From positions 31,015,242-31,079,241 of the forward strand of contig NC_085141.1 of the NCBI RefSeq assembly GCF_024139115.2: DNA of 64,000 bases, written 5' to 3'. The notes below the pieces were generated by a model. That model ran no database searches. It saw only the letters and a program-made list of their open reading frames with translations, and was not told the DNA's origin. Both the position numbers and the translations under genes were made by a program. This document shows positions 1-11,734 of this stretch, piece after piece. Each line of letters opens with the position of its first letter. Within the stretch, counting starts at the first letter, position 1. This DNA is from Armigeres subalbatus (Eukaryota; Arthropoda; Insecta; Diptera; Culicidae).

Positions 1-171
1 AGTAACGTCAGTTGTTCGTTTTTTATATCGAAAAGTCGTTTGACTAGCTACAGTGAAGTATCCCTCACTCAATATTGAAAAGACTATCCATTAAAGTTGG
101 ATATCAAGTACATAGTTTATATTGGTATGAAAAAAACTGTTTAACTAAACTGTCGGTTGCGGTTCCGCAAC
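1..171. other. unassigned flanking DNA
   Basis: AT-rich sequence with no coding signal or repeat that I recognise. It ends in the left 8-bp target duplication (TCCGCAAC, 164-171) of the element at 172-595. Confidence 0.5.
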
Positions 172-595
172 CAAGGATGTTATCGATCATTTAGTAATTT
201 GCGTTCGATCATTTAGTAGTTTGTCAATAACTCATTCCAGAAGCTGAATTTCAAAATGTGTTGTATGGTAAACTTCTAGTGCGAAGGTTTTTCTACAACT
301 CTGACGAATGGTTCGTTGTTTGAATTCCACTAGTAACGGAGTTATAGCTATAGTATCAGTAACTTAGACTAAATGATAACAAAATTCCAATCATTTAGTT
401 TAAGCTACTGCAACTAGTGATGTAACTCTGCTATTAGTTGAATTCTATCAACAAACCATTAGGCAGAGTTGTAGAAAAACCTTCGCACTAGAAGTCCACC
501 ATACAACACATTTTGAAATTCAGCTTCTGGAATGAGTTATTGACAAACTACTAAATGATCGAACGCAAATTACTAAATGATCGGTAACATCCTTG
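172..595. mobile_element. hAT-like foldback MITE, copy 1
   Basis: A 424-bp nearly palindromic element starting CAAGGATGTTA and ending with its complement, TAACATCCTTG. The two arms pair over much of their length, and the motif ATCATTTAGT recurs near both ends. It is flanked by the identical 8-mer TCCGCAAC at 164-171 and 596-603, the duplication size typical of hAT elements. It has no transposase. A second copy of similar length lies at 53823-54237. The class is inferred from duplication size only. Confidence 0.85.
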
Positions 596-1253
596 TCCGC
601 AACAACATTGGCAATGCTGAAAATTTATTCTGAATGGTGACGTTTGACCTGAAAATCATCGAGTGGTCTGGTCGTCGGTCAGCTCGTTTGGTTGCTGTTG
701 AAAAGGCGCATTGTTGAAAGCCTAGGTTGAAGGAAAATCGGAATTTGCAGGACCAGCATTTAATAAAAAAATAAGGTTTTGGTAGTTTGGTTTGAAATTT
801 TCTTTCTAGATTTTAGTTTTGTTGCTGTTAATTATAGGAAAGGCGCATTACTGAAAATAAATCGATTCACCAAAACTACGGATGACAGATTTTAAAATAT
901 TTTTGCATAAGAACCTTATAGAAACTGTACAAAATTTAGACATATACACTTTTGGAATATTTAATTATAAACATTATATAAATTTCTCACAATTTTGTAT
1001 TTTTATATACATTATTCGTAAAAAAAAAAAGCTCACATTTATTGTATTAAAACCTCGCACAATTGTATATGCCAAGATCTTATACAATAGTTGTGAGATT
1101 TAATTTTTTTAGGTATTCTTTCCAGATGCACCATTTTATTCAAAAGAAGGTTGAGGACAAATTTTTTGAAAAGTTCAAGTGGAACCACAAGAATCACAAG
1201 CGTTCGTCGCAGCCCAAGTGACATGTTTATAACTACTACTAAAACTATAGTTT
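596..1253. other. unassigned region
   Basis: AT-rich DNA with no credible coding region. The short open frames at 882-1103 and 1039-1272 have low-complexity, lysine/isoleucine-rich composition and no family resemblance. Confidence 0.5.
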
Positions 1254-1867
1254 TACAGTCGACTCTCAACATCTCGATATCTCTGCCTATATCGATGGTT
1301 TGCTCGGTCCCTTCAATCTACGTACATTTTTGCTTTCTACATCTCGATAACCTCCCTATCTTGATATGATCTGGTCACATCCAGTATTTTGCGCTCGATA
1401 ATGGCGGCCAAGTGAGTGCCTAGTGACATTCAAGAGGTAGAAAATATTTACGTTTTATAATCAGTGTAGGCTACGATTTTATGAAAAATATTGGCACTCA
1501 CCATTTCTGCCTTGAACATACAAACGTCAAAAAAGTATCTTTCATTTATTTGTTTAATCCTTTCTTTCGCTACAATTTAATCCTAATTTCAAATATTCGT
1601 CTTGAATTTTTAGCTGCAGAATATGAAAATCACTAGCAAACCACTTAGGAATGTCAATCCTGCTAGACGCATTTCAGAAAAGAAGTTTGATTGTAATTCG
1701 TACTTCTGGTTATAAATACGAAGAGTTTTATATGAACTCACTATAAAAACCTAAAAATATTACAATTAGTTAATTGTGACTGTAGATATCGGTTGGACAA
1801 ACTTTTTTGTGTAGTCCAGAATCCCATTGGCATGTTTTGTTGTTCATCCAAAACAAGAAATAACATT

Positions 1868-2017
1868 CACCCTTATTCTTGTTTACGTACGAACGCGCTT
1901 TCGAACGAAAGTTGATGCGCATTCTCGTTTATGTCAGCCAAATCAAATGAGAAAATGATTCGAACGAACTGCATTCGTTCGAAAGTTTCGTTCGTCCGTA
2001 AACAAGAATAGGGGTGA
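1868..2017. mobile_element. small palindromic MITE
   Basis: A 150-bp inverted repeat. Left TCACCCTTATTCTTGTTTAC mirrors right GTAAACAAGAATAGGGGTGA with mismatches, and GAACGAA-type motifs line both arms. It is non-coding and nested within the element at 1256-2403. Confidence 0.65.
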
Positions 2018-2022
2018 TTAAA

Positions 2023-2259
2023 TCGACACGGTTGTTTCATAAGGGCCAATGTCGCAAACGTAAACAATGCCTTTTCCTGCAAATTCCTCAACAACTAGGA
2101 CCGCTCCCAGCTAACAACCACTTGGAACTGGTGGCGCTCCGCGCCTTCTATCGAACGGAAGTGGAAAATACCGCAAGAAATCTTTAATCTTCCTGAAAAC
2201 AGCAGAAGAAGTCAATGTTTACGTTTGCGACATTCACCCTTTTGAAACAACAATGTCGA
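2023..2259. mobile_element. small TIR element
   Basis: Inverted repeats of about 40 bp. The left arm holds GTCGCAAACGTAAACA and the right arm its complement TGTTTACGTTTGCGAC; both ends also share GTTGTTTCA/TGAAACAAC. It abuts the previous palindrome and is non-coding. Confidence 0.6.
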
Positions 2260-2494
2260 AATGTTGTTAAAATTTTGTGTTGTTGACGTTTTTCATAGCA
2301 ACTAGCTTTTTTCAATCTAGTACCCATATCAATTTTCCTCTTATTCCTCGATCTGTCCTTATCTCGATGGTCCCTTCAATATCGAGATGTAGAGAGGTGA
2401 CTGTATAACGCTGTGTAGAACTTATATTTACTTTACGAGACTTGTGATAAACTTATGTCCTATAAAAAATCACGAAAATAAAGTTAATAAAGTT

Positions 2495-2735
2495 AAAAAC
2501 CCTGATTAATCCACCTAGCGGTATTGGCGCCTTTCTCGTACAAAAAAAAAATACTAAAAAGTATGAGTGAGTGTTTTTTGGCGTGTTTTGCTCATAAAAA
2601 ATAGAATTTTGGCCATAACTTACGATTCCATAGTCCAATCTGACCAACTTTCAATAGCAAACAAATAGTTTGGTTTTAGAGTGATCATATAGCCTTTACG
2701 TATACTTATGTAGTATACGAGAAAGGCAAAAAAAC
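2495..2735. repeat. dispersed repeat with GATTAATCCACCTAGCGG end
   Basis: Starts near CTGATTAATCCACCTAGCGG and is followed by GCCTTTCTCGTA. The complement of the latter, TACGAGAAAGGC, returns near 2720-2735, so the unit behaves like a short inverted-repeat element. Related ends occur at about 7894-7925, 11287-11335 and 58743-58800. It is probably an old MITE family; the exact ends are uncertain. Confidence 0.55.
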
Positions 2736-2959
2736 TTGTATGAAACCAGCATAAAACTGAAATGTTTCTGGGGAGGAAGGGGCGTGGGGCTTTACATTCT
2801 TACATTCAGTTTACATTTATGTTTCGAAATCATTTAGTGAATAAATGACAAAGTTGATTTGGTACTCTGCTTTTCATAATAAATATTATTATTATTTATC
2901 AATTTGTACTAATCTCGTGCAATGGCCTTATTTTTGCATAATGAGGTTCATCACAAACA

Positions 2960-3838
2960 CGCAAAACCCCAGCAACTATCGGCAACTGGATCAAGCATTA
3001 CGAGATGCACGGATTCTTCAGCAGAAAGGAAAGAGAAAGTGTTTACAGGAAGTTTTCTGTCGAGATGCGAACATGGATTGTTCGTCTATACTGCCAAGAA
3101 CCAATACTTTTCTTGGACGAAGCAAAAGCGAGATTCGAATCAAAGTTTAACATGCCAATTAGTATTGCTTCAGTATGCCGTATTTTGCATTCGGAAAACT
3201 TCACATGGAAGTGATCCGATATTTTGGAATTATGTGCCGAATTCATTGATGAGGTGTCTTTTGATAATCGAGGAATGCTTCGCAATCGTGGTTACGCCGC
3301 TGTAGGGGAAAAAGTTATATATCGTGGGGAGTTTAGACGTAAGCCCCGGGTGTCAGTTCTGTGTTTCCTCACAGAATCTGGCCTGCAAGAGACTTATTAC
3401 ACGGACGGGACGTTCAACAGGATGAAGTTTTTTGAATGTTGTAGGGATTTTGCCATCAACAGTAAAAAAGTGTTTCAGCACCCTGGTTTCCACTCGGTAT
3501 AGATCTGGGATGGAGCACGAATCCATTGTGATCCTAACATAACCAGATACCTTCGGTCTCTAGGGATCCACATTTTTAACATTTTCAACGGCGTAATCCG
3601 ATAGAGATATTATTCGGCATAGTTAAAAGTAAAATTCGACGTTACTACATTGAGAATTCAAATGAAAGCTTGGCGTTATTTGTGGGTAATATGTTGGTAA
3701 TACATTCAAAGTTTGGTCTGCTACGAATATTTTCCGTAAATGTGGATATTATGCGGGAGGAACCTTCGACCCTAATAACGGACTTCAACAACAATCAGAA
3801 AAATTTTCTCATAACCATGTATCTATTTAAGGAGTAAA
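2960..3838 (+). pseudogene. Tc1/mariner-superfamily transposase fossil
   Basis: A decayed DDE transposase read in shifting frames. An N-terminal DNA-binding part (about 3005-3214; RTWIVRLYC, ISIASVCRILHSENFTWK) is followed by the catalytic part. The first aspartate lies in FIDEVSFDNR (from about 3245), the second in IWDGARIHCD (about 3507), and the glutamate in PIEILFGIVK (about 3596). Reading continues to a stop near 3838, with AATAAA soon after. A stop codon at 3500 and several frame changes show that it is dead. Family assignment is from motif order; the subfamily is not resolved. Confidence 0.8.
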
Positions 3839-3869
3839 ATAATTGAACCATTAAATAAATCGTTAAAAC

Positions 3870-5540
3870 CAGTGTTTTATTTTATCTAAAATTCATTAAA
3901 AAAAAGCTTCAAAAGAACTTTAATTGTTAATACCACATTGAACTCAATCATGATCGATGTCCAAACAATCTGTAATGTTTTCTGCCAAACATATGCTCAT
4001 CTCATTCTCTTCAACCACTGCAGACTGTGCAACAGCAGTCAACAACTGTTCATCCTCTTCCGCTTTATCTGCTAGACAGGATTGAGACACTCTCGAATGT
4101 AGCTTGCAACGCTTTAACTTTTCGACCGTAGCCCGCATTGACGGATAATTTTAATTTGCACATATGCGGTCAAGAACAGTATCTTTTTTCTTTATTTACT
4201 TCAATTAAAATTAAAAATTGAAAACTTGGATCATACAATATCTGAATTTTTCTGCTATTAATATAGCAGAACAAATGTCAAGTTTCCAAAGACTGACTTT
4301 GAAGTAAATCCTGCAACGTGCTTTTTTTTAATTAACCGCGTAGAGATTAAAGTCCATAAACTCATTATTTTTGGATAAAATTCAAATTCTACGGCGACGA
4401 TCATTTGGATACTGTCATCCGGGATGATAAATGGGGTTGAGAATAGGTCAAGGTTTCAACAACATGGCGGTATTTGAATCAACCTTATATTTTAGTATTT
4501 GTCAAATAAATATTAAACTAATAATATGATTGGAATTCAGCAACTTTTCCATGGATAGATTTTATAAATTTCTAGCATTCACAGAACATCAAATCCTTCA
4601 AGTTTTTTGAAGATTTTTGAACATTTAAATATGTTACTAACAATAAACAAAACGCATAAGAAACTACTTTTTACGTTTTCAATTTGCCAAATTACATTAA
4701 AAAAAAAATGTGTAATGTGAAGTAGATATAAAAAAAACATTAAAAATAAGACAAAAATATAACATAAATCCTTTCATAAATCTCAATAATATTTACTTGC
4801 TATTTGATACTCGATAAATTTGATTGACGACATCACCAACACCATCGAAAACATGTGTTGGAAGTCAAAAAGTTGCACCCAAACCGTTCGTATTTGCGAT
4901 GGCAAATGTTGCACCGCCGGTGTACACCGTCCGGAATAAACGAAAACGACATAACTGTCAATTCATACCATGAAGGATGCCTATCCAACAGGCAACATAC
5001 TACACGCAGATGAAATTACTCTTATTCTCTCTGTCTACTCACATTCGCCATGCGCTGAAGGTTGTCTCTCCTGCAGGCGGCATACTAAACACGGAGACAG
5101 CTATCTCTTATTCTCTCTGTTTACATTCCATTTGACAGAACATACTCGATTGAACTAGTACAACACCATTCGAAATCTTGTACTGCGACTGAATGAAGTC
5201 GAATGAAATACATAATGCCGCAATTTTTTCGAAATGAATCGAAAAACTTACGAATCGAGTGATTCGATTCGAGATGCGCAATGTCACCCCTGGTTTGAAG
5301 TAATGCTCCAATCCTCCAGAAGTAATGCTGGGAGGCAGTTGCTGGCGAAAATAGGCGAAACTGGTCCAGTGCGGTACTCCATTACACTCCCGTGTGGTAG
5401 CTTGGCAACTACTAAGCACGTTGACAAATAATCTGATGGAGAAACTTTAGCCAGAATCTCTCTGCGATGCGCCGATGATGCTTGAATGTATAATTGGCCC
5501 ATTACTCCAGTGAATGTCGGAAACGTCCTTGAATATTCAT
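3870..5540. other. unassigned intronic or intergenic DNA
   Basis: No coding exon or recognised element. AT-rich sequence with poly(A) runs near 4698 and 4730, then a more mixed segment (4900-5540) whose open frames lack any family signature. Confidence 0.5.
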
Positions 5541-5542
5541 TA

Positions 5543-6361
5543 GAGTGGAGCGTCCTGGTCATTTTTTCAAATCATTTTTTTTTTTCGAAGCCATTCTGGG
5601 TCCTGAACAACTGTGCAGAATTTGGAACCGATTGGTAGCTTCTTCGCTTTCCGCATCGTGTTTGAACGTATTTTTTTGCATTTCTACTACTAGAGGTTTC
5701 AGTTCATCGTAAACCAATAGGCACATTGCGTTAAAGTATAACCCAGAAGATGCTGAAAAACTTTGCTAAAGAAGGCACGTCGCTGGAACATCCACGAAAA
5801 AAGTTATATCGCTTCGAAGATTGGTTGTTTAACCCGTATGCAAAAAAACGTTCATTCTGCCAGCACTGCCGAACTACGTAGACCAATAATTTAACTGAGT
5901 GTTAATTCAAATAATTGATCTTATAGGGCTTTAGAGCTAATGGGAGCTATCCGGAATCATTTCACAAAGAAAAAAATCCGACAAGAAGGAAGATGGGTTT
6001 TGCCCTTCGATAACCATATGTCGTCCGGTAGTCAATTTTCGAAACGTAATAACATTTTTTGTAGATCTTCCAGCTACGTACCTTCTTCGGCAAAGTCTTT
6101 CGGCATCTTCTAGACTATATGCTAACGTATTGAGTCACGTGATTGATGATAAATTGAAGCCGCTAATAGCAAAAATGTAAAAATGTACGTCTTCCCATAC
6201 TAATCTCCATGTAAATTTAAAACGCGATGCGGCATGCGAGGTTGCAACCAATCGAGCCCATATTTTTCACAGTTGATTGGGGTCCCAAAACGATTCAGAA
6301 AAACCTTGATCTCACTTGATCGGACGAAGTTTGCGTTTTTCCATACAACTGCGCCCCACTC
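5543..6361. mobile_element. TA-flanked non-autonomous element
   Basis: An 819-bp unit with ends GAGTGGAGCG and CGCCCCACTC, each bordered by TA (5541-5542 and 6362-6363). It has no transposase frame. TA duplication and short inverted repeats suggest a non-autonomous Tc1/mariner-type element. Confidence 0.6.
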
Positions 6362-6781
6362 TAATATCCATGAAGGTTCTGCTTATAGCTGTTTTTGCAG
6401 CTTTTCGGCCTCACATTTGAAATGATTGAAAAACAATATTCCTTACGTATGAATAATTAGATTCAAATGTTTATCGCTCCATTTCATCAGAGCTTCGATC
6501 GTCTTCGATTTGCTCAGTTTATACACATTCTTAGAATCAGGATCTTGAACGAGCACGTAGTTTTCCATGTCCTCAAAACCTAGTACTCCATTTGGGGACC
6601 ATTCAACGACGTATTCCAGTTCAGTGCATAAATTAAATTGAACTTAAAAGTGACAGTTCCGAAATAAAAAAAAATCACCCAGTAATAGGATTAGCCTTTC
6701 AACACGTAATACGCCCAATCAATTACGTTAGTCGACAGTCGATTGAAATTGTATTTTAGTTTTTACTCCATCCAGTCTTAA

Positions 6782-7046
6782 GGTGGTTATACAACAAAGC
6801 CACAAATCGGCCATCTTGGAAACCACGTGCTTTTTCTTGTGATTTTTCAAGAGCACGAATTGAGAGAACCACAAAGCCCATGGCGATGAAACATTCGTAG
6901 ATCGTTTGCTTACTTATGCTAAACAATCGACTTCAATTTCAGCATTGTACGAAAATTATTACGCTAGATTTGAACTTTTGATAATAGGAGTAGAAAACCG
7001 TGTGGTGAATTTGAAATTCACCACATGGCTTGATTGTATAATCACC
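6782..7046. mobile_element. TTAA-flanked MITE (piggyBac-type)
   Basis: A 265-bp element with ends GGTGGTTATACAA and TTGTATAATCACC, flanked by TTAA at 6778-6781 and 7047-7050. TTAA duplication is the hallmark of piggyBac. Non-coding. Confidence 0.75.
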
Positions 7047-7159
7047 TTAATTGCTTATTATTAACTGAAACTGGAATAGAAGAAGTGCCTTCTGATTCCC
7101 AAAAATATTTCTAAATAAATACATTTGATTATCATTCTGCTGTCAAATCAGTTCATATA

Positions 7160-8450
7160 AGGTACACTGGGGGAAGTGGAAAAGGAAAAATCGATAGTGC
7201 ATGTTTGAATTAGTGTAAAACCAGTTTAAATGATTTAAATGCGTTCAATCAAAATGGGCTATCAAAAACAGTCAATTTTGCACCAACTGTGCGGTAATTC
7301 ATACCATTTTGGTCGCTTGAAATTTATGGAAATAGATTTTAAAATTAGGAGTTGTTTTTCCACTTTCCCTAGTGGGATGGGGTAAGTGGAAAACCCATGT
7401 TGTTTTGACCTTCAATAGTGATGAGTAGTTACATATAACTAAAATCAATACGATAATTACTCTGAGTATCTTTTGTGGAATAATTTCATTACCTTAACGG
7501 AATAGGAATCAAGGAATTCTCGTAATAGCTAGGGGAGGGCTGGTTTTGCCTTCTCGGACACTAAGTGTACGTAAAGTCTATTTGTTCGCCCCAAAGATGA
7601 ACATTTTAAAGGAAAAATGGGACTTACAGGGTTATAAACTAATCACCTTAGTTTAACGAATTGAAATGATGTCTGTGTGTGCGTATTTGTATGTATGTGT
7701 GTTCGCAAAGCACGTACAAAATTATCAGCTATTCTTAAGTACTTGTCCTTAACCGATTTGTTCGCAAAAAATTGCATTCAACGGCGAAACTTGTTAGGAA
7801 CAAAAATTAATGTGAATTATACAATATATTTACCTATCAGTGCTATTTTTAACTTTCTTATATATTTTTTTCATATGGAAAACATGTGAAAGACATCAGT
7901 ACCGATAGGTGGACTAATCAGGCATTTTCTCATTTATATGAGTCCAATCACCACTGGAATCACCACGATAACAAAGAAGGAACATATTAAGATTAACAGC
8001 TATCGAAATAAACCCTGGAAGGAAGAAAAAAATTGCGTAATTAGAACATTATCCACTTCCCCCGCAGTGTTTGATACCTGGGGTAAGTGTAAAATCTTTG
8101 AATTATTTGCTTTCTTGGTACAAACCACTACCAATTGAATGGGATTAGTTTAATTGTATTGTAATGGTCACCTGTGATATAAATTCACTTGAAAAAAGAA
8201 CAATTGGTGCAAATAAGAATTAATTTTATGATTGCAAATATCAATTTTTCGCGAAATCTAAAATTACAGTTCAAGCGTTAACCGTGTTAGTGTATGTGTT
8301 ATACAAATTTCAACATAGTATTAGTGTGAGCATCAAAGTATAACATTGCATGATGCTATGATGTGGTAAAAACTGTAGAGTATGTACAATTCCAATTTTT
8401 CGAGTCGATTTTTACACTTACCCCCTTTTTCCACTTCCCCCAGTGTACCT
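7160..8450. mobile_element. 1.3-kb TA-flanked element with GGGGGAAGTGG ends
   Basis: Inverted repeats AGGTACACTGGGGGAAGTGG and CCACTTCCCCCAGTGTACCT are near perfect over 20 bp and bordered by TA on both sides (7158-7159, 8451-8452). Internal copies of the GGGGTAAGTGGAAAA phrase lie near 7375 and 8080. No transposase was found. It sits in the intron just upstream of the kinase exon at 8700. Confidence 0.8.
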
Positions 8451-8699
8451 TATTATACTTTAACTAGAAGCCATATCTAGTAGGAACTGTATAATTATCA
8501 TATATTTCCCACCTTGACATCATAGTTCTTATTGAACAGCAATACACTTGACCTTCGTGTCTGAACTGATTGAAATAATTTAGATTAGCTGCCAAGTCCA
8601 TGGTTTCATTGTACCTATAAATAAGTAATCATTATCAAATATTTATAAATATGTGCAAAAAATACTCATTCACTGATGATAATCTCGTTCTATTCCTAG

Positions 8700-8810
8700 G
8701 GCATTAAAAAGAGTGACGGCACCAGTTCCAAGGACTTCAAAACAACCAAGTCTCGGGATCAAATTATAGAGGCTTTCCGGGAATTCACCGAAGGATTCCC
8801 ACATGCTATG
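8700..8810 (+). CDS. IP3K: inositol-trisphosphate 3-kinase, penultimate coding exon
   Basis: A 37-codon exon between a TTCCTAG acceptor and a GTAAGC donor, phase 0 at both ends. It begins GIKKSDGTSSKDFKTT, the conserved segment of the IPK fold seen in animal inositol 1,4,5-trisphosphate 3-kinases, and ends FREFTEGFPHAM. The enzyme phosphorylates InsP3 to InsP4 in the cytosol, damping Ca2+ release. It joins the next exon across a 66-bp intron. Earlier exons, which should carry the PxxxDxKxG substrate motif and the calmodulin-binding part, are not seen between 1 and 8640, so the preceding intron probably exceeds 8 kb. Confidence 0.93.
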
Positions 8811-8876
8811 GTAAGCTGATTTCTATCTTCCTCTAACATTTACTTTGATTAATTAGATTATTCTCCTTCTCCTCAG

Positions 8877-9497
8877 CCCAAATACATCCAACGATTGAAA
8901 GCCATCCGCGCGACGCTCAGTTATTCGGAATTCTTCAAGCGCCATGAAGTGATCGGGTCGTCGCTGCTGTTTGTTCACGACCGCCACAAAGCCAGCGTAT
9001 GGTTGATCGACTTTGCCAAAACGGTGGCCCTGCCGGACAATGTGGACATCACCCACGAGAACAAGTGGAAAGTCGGCAACCACGAGGACGGCTACATGAT
9101 CGGAATAAACAATCTGATCGAGATCTTCCAGGAGGTGCACGACGCCCATCAAGCGGCCCTGGCCGAGCGAATACCGAGGCTATCGCTACCCGACTTGGAC
9201 TCGGACCGCAGCAATAACAATAACAAAGTTAGTAGCAACCACCACGTTAGCCCGCCGATTATGGCGGAAACCAGTGCAGAACCACTGTCGGAAGTGCAGC
9301 CTTCGTTGGTGGACGGTTTAGGTTCGCTCGAGCTCAGTTCAGCGACGACCGAAACGACTAGCGCGGGTGACAACAGCAGCAGTAGTGCTGCCAACTGCCT
9401 CAACAACAACAACTGTGACTGCAAGGTGGACGATCCCGCGTCGCCACCAGCGACGTCAACGGATACGACGACGAACGTTCCGGGCTCGAATAGTTAA
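8877..9497 (+). CDS. IP3K: inositol-trisphosphate 3-kinase, last coding exon
   Basis: Starts after a CCTCAG acceptor with PKYIQRLKAIRATL and runs 206 codons to TAA at 9495-9497. Residues 20-85 of the exon hold the kinase C-lobe: HEVIGSSLLFVHD, then WLIDFAKTVALPD (the aspartate of IDFAKT is the metal-binding residue of the IPK family), then GNHEDGYMIGINNLI. After EVHDAHQAALAERIP the protein continues for about 100 residues of Asn/Ser/Thr-rich low-complexity tail with no domain. That tail extends beyond the usual end of the fold and is probably lineage-specific. GC content is clearly higher than in the surrounding transposons, as expected of a conserved exon. Confidence 0.95.
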   Translation, partial: PKYIQRLKAIRATLSYSEFFKRHEVIGSSLLFVHDRHKASVWLIDFAKTVALPDNVDITHENKWKVGNHEDGYMIGINNLIEIFQEVHDAHQAALAERIPRLSLPDLDSDRSNNNNKVSSNHHVSPPIMAETSAEPLSEVQPSLVDGLGSLELSSATTETTSAGDNSSSSAANCLNNNNCDCKVDDPASPPATSTDTTTNVPGSNS

Positions 9498-10025
9498 TCA
9501 CCCACTGCAACGGTGAAGAAAATGGTTTCCGTTTCTCGAAATGGACCTTAGATAGAAAATTAGCATTTAAGGAGACAGGAAGCGAGCATTTTTACTATAA
9601 TAGTGCAACGCAAGAATCAAGAGCAGTGTAGAAGCTCGATATCAAGAGTCTGATCTAGGACTGAAACTAATAAGCTGTCGATTTTTAGATGGAGTTTGCA
9701 ACTTTAGTGTTGCACTCAAGCGAGAGAGAGAGAGGCCGGAAATCGAACGCATAAGCTTCAAAGTCTTCTAGTATTTTTTTCTATAATGTGTTTTTTTTTT
9801 GTACAGAACTCAATTGTTATAAATTTATTTTTCGCAAAGGAAAATTTGCGTACTATTTATATACGCCTTCATATACAAATAATAAGGAACTGTATTAATG
9901 CTATTCAACGGTTGCATGCTGTTTTATGTGAGGCTGAGGTTCAACTGAATGACAAAGGGTGAAATACCTGCGATGAACAAAATTCGTAATGTTGATTATT
10001 CTATAAAACAAATAAATACGAATTG
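9498..10025 (+). promoter_or_regulatory. IP3K: 3' UTR and poly(A) signal of the kinase
   Basis: Non-coding sequence after the stop, with a GA run (9720-9733). AATAAA at 10011-10016 is the best cleavage signal before transposon-derived DNA resumes. The transcript end is inferred, not demonstrated. Confidence 0.55.
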
Positions 10026-10029
10026 AGTG

Positions 10030-10600
10030 CAACTGGCAAAATCATTGTGTAGATTGATAGGACAACGAGAACACAATATACTCTAGACGATAAGCAAAGT
10101 AGCATGAATTTTAGAATGAATAAATTATCTTCAACTCAGAGCATTTTGCTGATTTTAGGAGGAAACATGGTTCTGCGAAAGAAAAATCCAAAACTGTATC
10201 GACTGAATTTTATCTTTCGAAGTGTTAGGAAAAACTCTGTTTTGCAAATCTGGTACAGAAATGCTTTACTGAAAGACTATCATTTCACTTCGAAAGCAAT
10301 TCTACTATAGATATAATTATCAAGATGTTGGGATTAGAACAAATTAATACTCATTTTATGGTTCCAATGTACTAATATTTCGGTACCCAGTAAAACAAAG
10401 CAACGCCCCAACATAGAATTAACCGGTTCTAATTTTCCTCGGTTATCATCCTGGCAGTTTATTTTTATTATTTTCCTATGTTTCGCGGATGTAAACACAA
10501 TATTGTAATTTTGAAATCCGACTAAAGCGCTCCTAGTGGTCGGATCTGAAATGTTTTGACAGCAGTTTGTTGTGAAATGTCTTCTCTTTTAGTACTGAAA
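10030..10600. other. unassigned intergenic DNA
   Basis: No coding signal beyond short chance frames (such as 10104-10310) and no recognised repeat. Confidence 0.45.
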
Positions 10601-10619
10601 ATTTCGTCGCGATTCATTT

Positions 10620-11235
10620 TGTTTGAAAAATGTTATACGCAATGGAAGCCGTTAATTTAAAAATTAATTTAGGACACCGGCTTCGAAAATACGACGTGGT
10701 CAGGTTTAAAAATTGCAAAATCGTTGAAATTGGATTTTGTGCTGCTTCCCGGACAAAAGTTTTATAAAGCTACTGGACGAGGTGATGTCCCATGCAAGTT
10801 TTAATAAATTGCGATAAATTCGCAAGAGAACTAATAATCTGGAAAGGTATAAGCGTATTTTCCGTACAATTAAGCCCACAAAGGACCTGTAAAGTTTTGG
10901 CATGATTTGGCAAGCTGTCATTACAGCAGACAAGTGCTGCACTGGTATCAAAAAAACGGGGTGAATTTCTTCGAAAAGGGCGTCAATACACCTAACTAAG
11001 TTTCGCCCAATTTAGAAATATTGGGCAATTGTCAAGCAGAAATTGAAGGAGAGTGGAAAGGTGACTAAGGAAGCGACAGAGATGAAGAGATGGTGGAACA
11101 AAATGGCCGCTCAGGTAATCCAACAGAGTGTCCAAAATATGAAGAGTTGTGTTCGAAGAAGAGTTCGAGATTTCATAAAAACGAAATCGGAATATTTTTT
11201 TCGCTATTTTTCCTTTAAAGATCAATAAATAACCT
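10620..11235 (+). pseudogene. Tc1/mariner transposase remnant, catalytic C-terminus
   Basis: Frames shift, but the order is right for a mariner-like transposase. FWHDLASCHYS (about 10895) carries the second catalytic aspartate, followed by VLHWYQKNGVNFFEKGVNTPN, then RPI-stop-KYWAIVKQKLKESGK (about 11013), where the stop replaces the usual catalytic glutamate of RPIEKYW. KRWWNKMAAQVIQQSVQNM completes the C-terminal helices. It is a second, unrelated fossil from the one at 2960. Confidence 0.8.
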
Positions 11236-11286
11236 TCATTTTCAGTACCTAACATTTTTATTTCAATATTATTGAGCATAACAAAA

Positions 11287-11345
11287 CACCCAGATTATTC
11301 CACCTACCGGCAATAATGCCTTTCTTGTGCATCGTAAAATGTATT
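11287..11345. repeat. dispersed repeat end (GATTATTCCACCTACCGG)
   Basis: Diverged copy of the end seen at 2495, with CTTTCTTGTG following. Only one end is clear. Confidence 0.5.
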
Positions 11346-11355
11346 GAAAAAATTA

Positions 11356-11571
11356 AGGGAACGGTTCGCCACTTCATCCCATAGCTCCTATTTCCATCCC
11401 ATCAAAAACAAAGCAATGGAAAGGAATTTGGGTTGTTTATTATTTTTGTGATTTTTTTCAGCAGTGAGCACGCATGTTGACAAAAAGAAGCGACGAATTT
11501 GATGCCGTATTTCTTTGTTTAGCTATGAGATGGATATATGTACAGTGAGATGGAGATCGGAACAGTTCCCC
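11356..11571. mobile_element. 216-bp TA MITE, copy A
   Basis: Ends AGGGAACGGTTCGCC and GGAACAGTTCCCC, bordered by TA at 11354-11355 and 11572-11573. A copy of almost equal length in opposite orientation lies at 17585-17799. Non-coding, Tc1/mariner-type duplication. Confidence 0.85.
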
Positions 11572-11734
11572 TACATAAGAAAGGTCAAAAAAGCACCATG
11601 TTGCATCGTGTCAGCATCGAGAAGGCAGCCCCTTCAACGCGATGTAGGTTGCGCAACCCAGGTAAGGTAGCCTACCGAAGATTCTACAGTTACCAAGAAA
11701 GGCAAAAGTAGAGCAAACGGATTGATTCAACGGC

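Larger units (their letters stand above)
1256..2403. mobile_element. TA-flanked TIR element with internal insertions, copy 1
   Basis: Terminal inverted repeats start CAGTCGACTCTC on the left and end GAGAGGTGACTG on the right, each bordered by TA. The subterminal phrase ACATCTCGAT recurs. A shorter copy sits at 53468-54275. Without its insertions the element is about 390 bp. This copy is expanded by two other small inverted-repeat units at 1868-2017 and 2023-2259. It is non-coding; TA duplication suggests Tc1/mariner-type mobilisation. Confidence 0.7.

Noticed and set aside
882..1103. Small Lys/Ile-rich ORF
   Set aside because: Expected by chance in AT-rich DNA; no start context or homology.
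8853..9424. Minus-strand and alternate-frame ORFs over the kinase exon
   Set aside because: Shadows of the high-GC coding exon; repeats of Leu come from Asn/Ser codons read in antisense.
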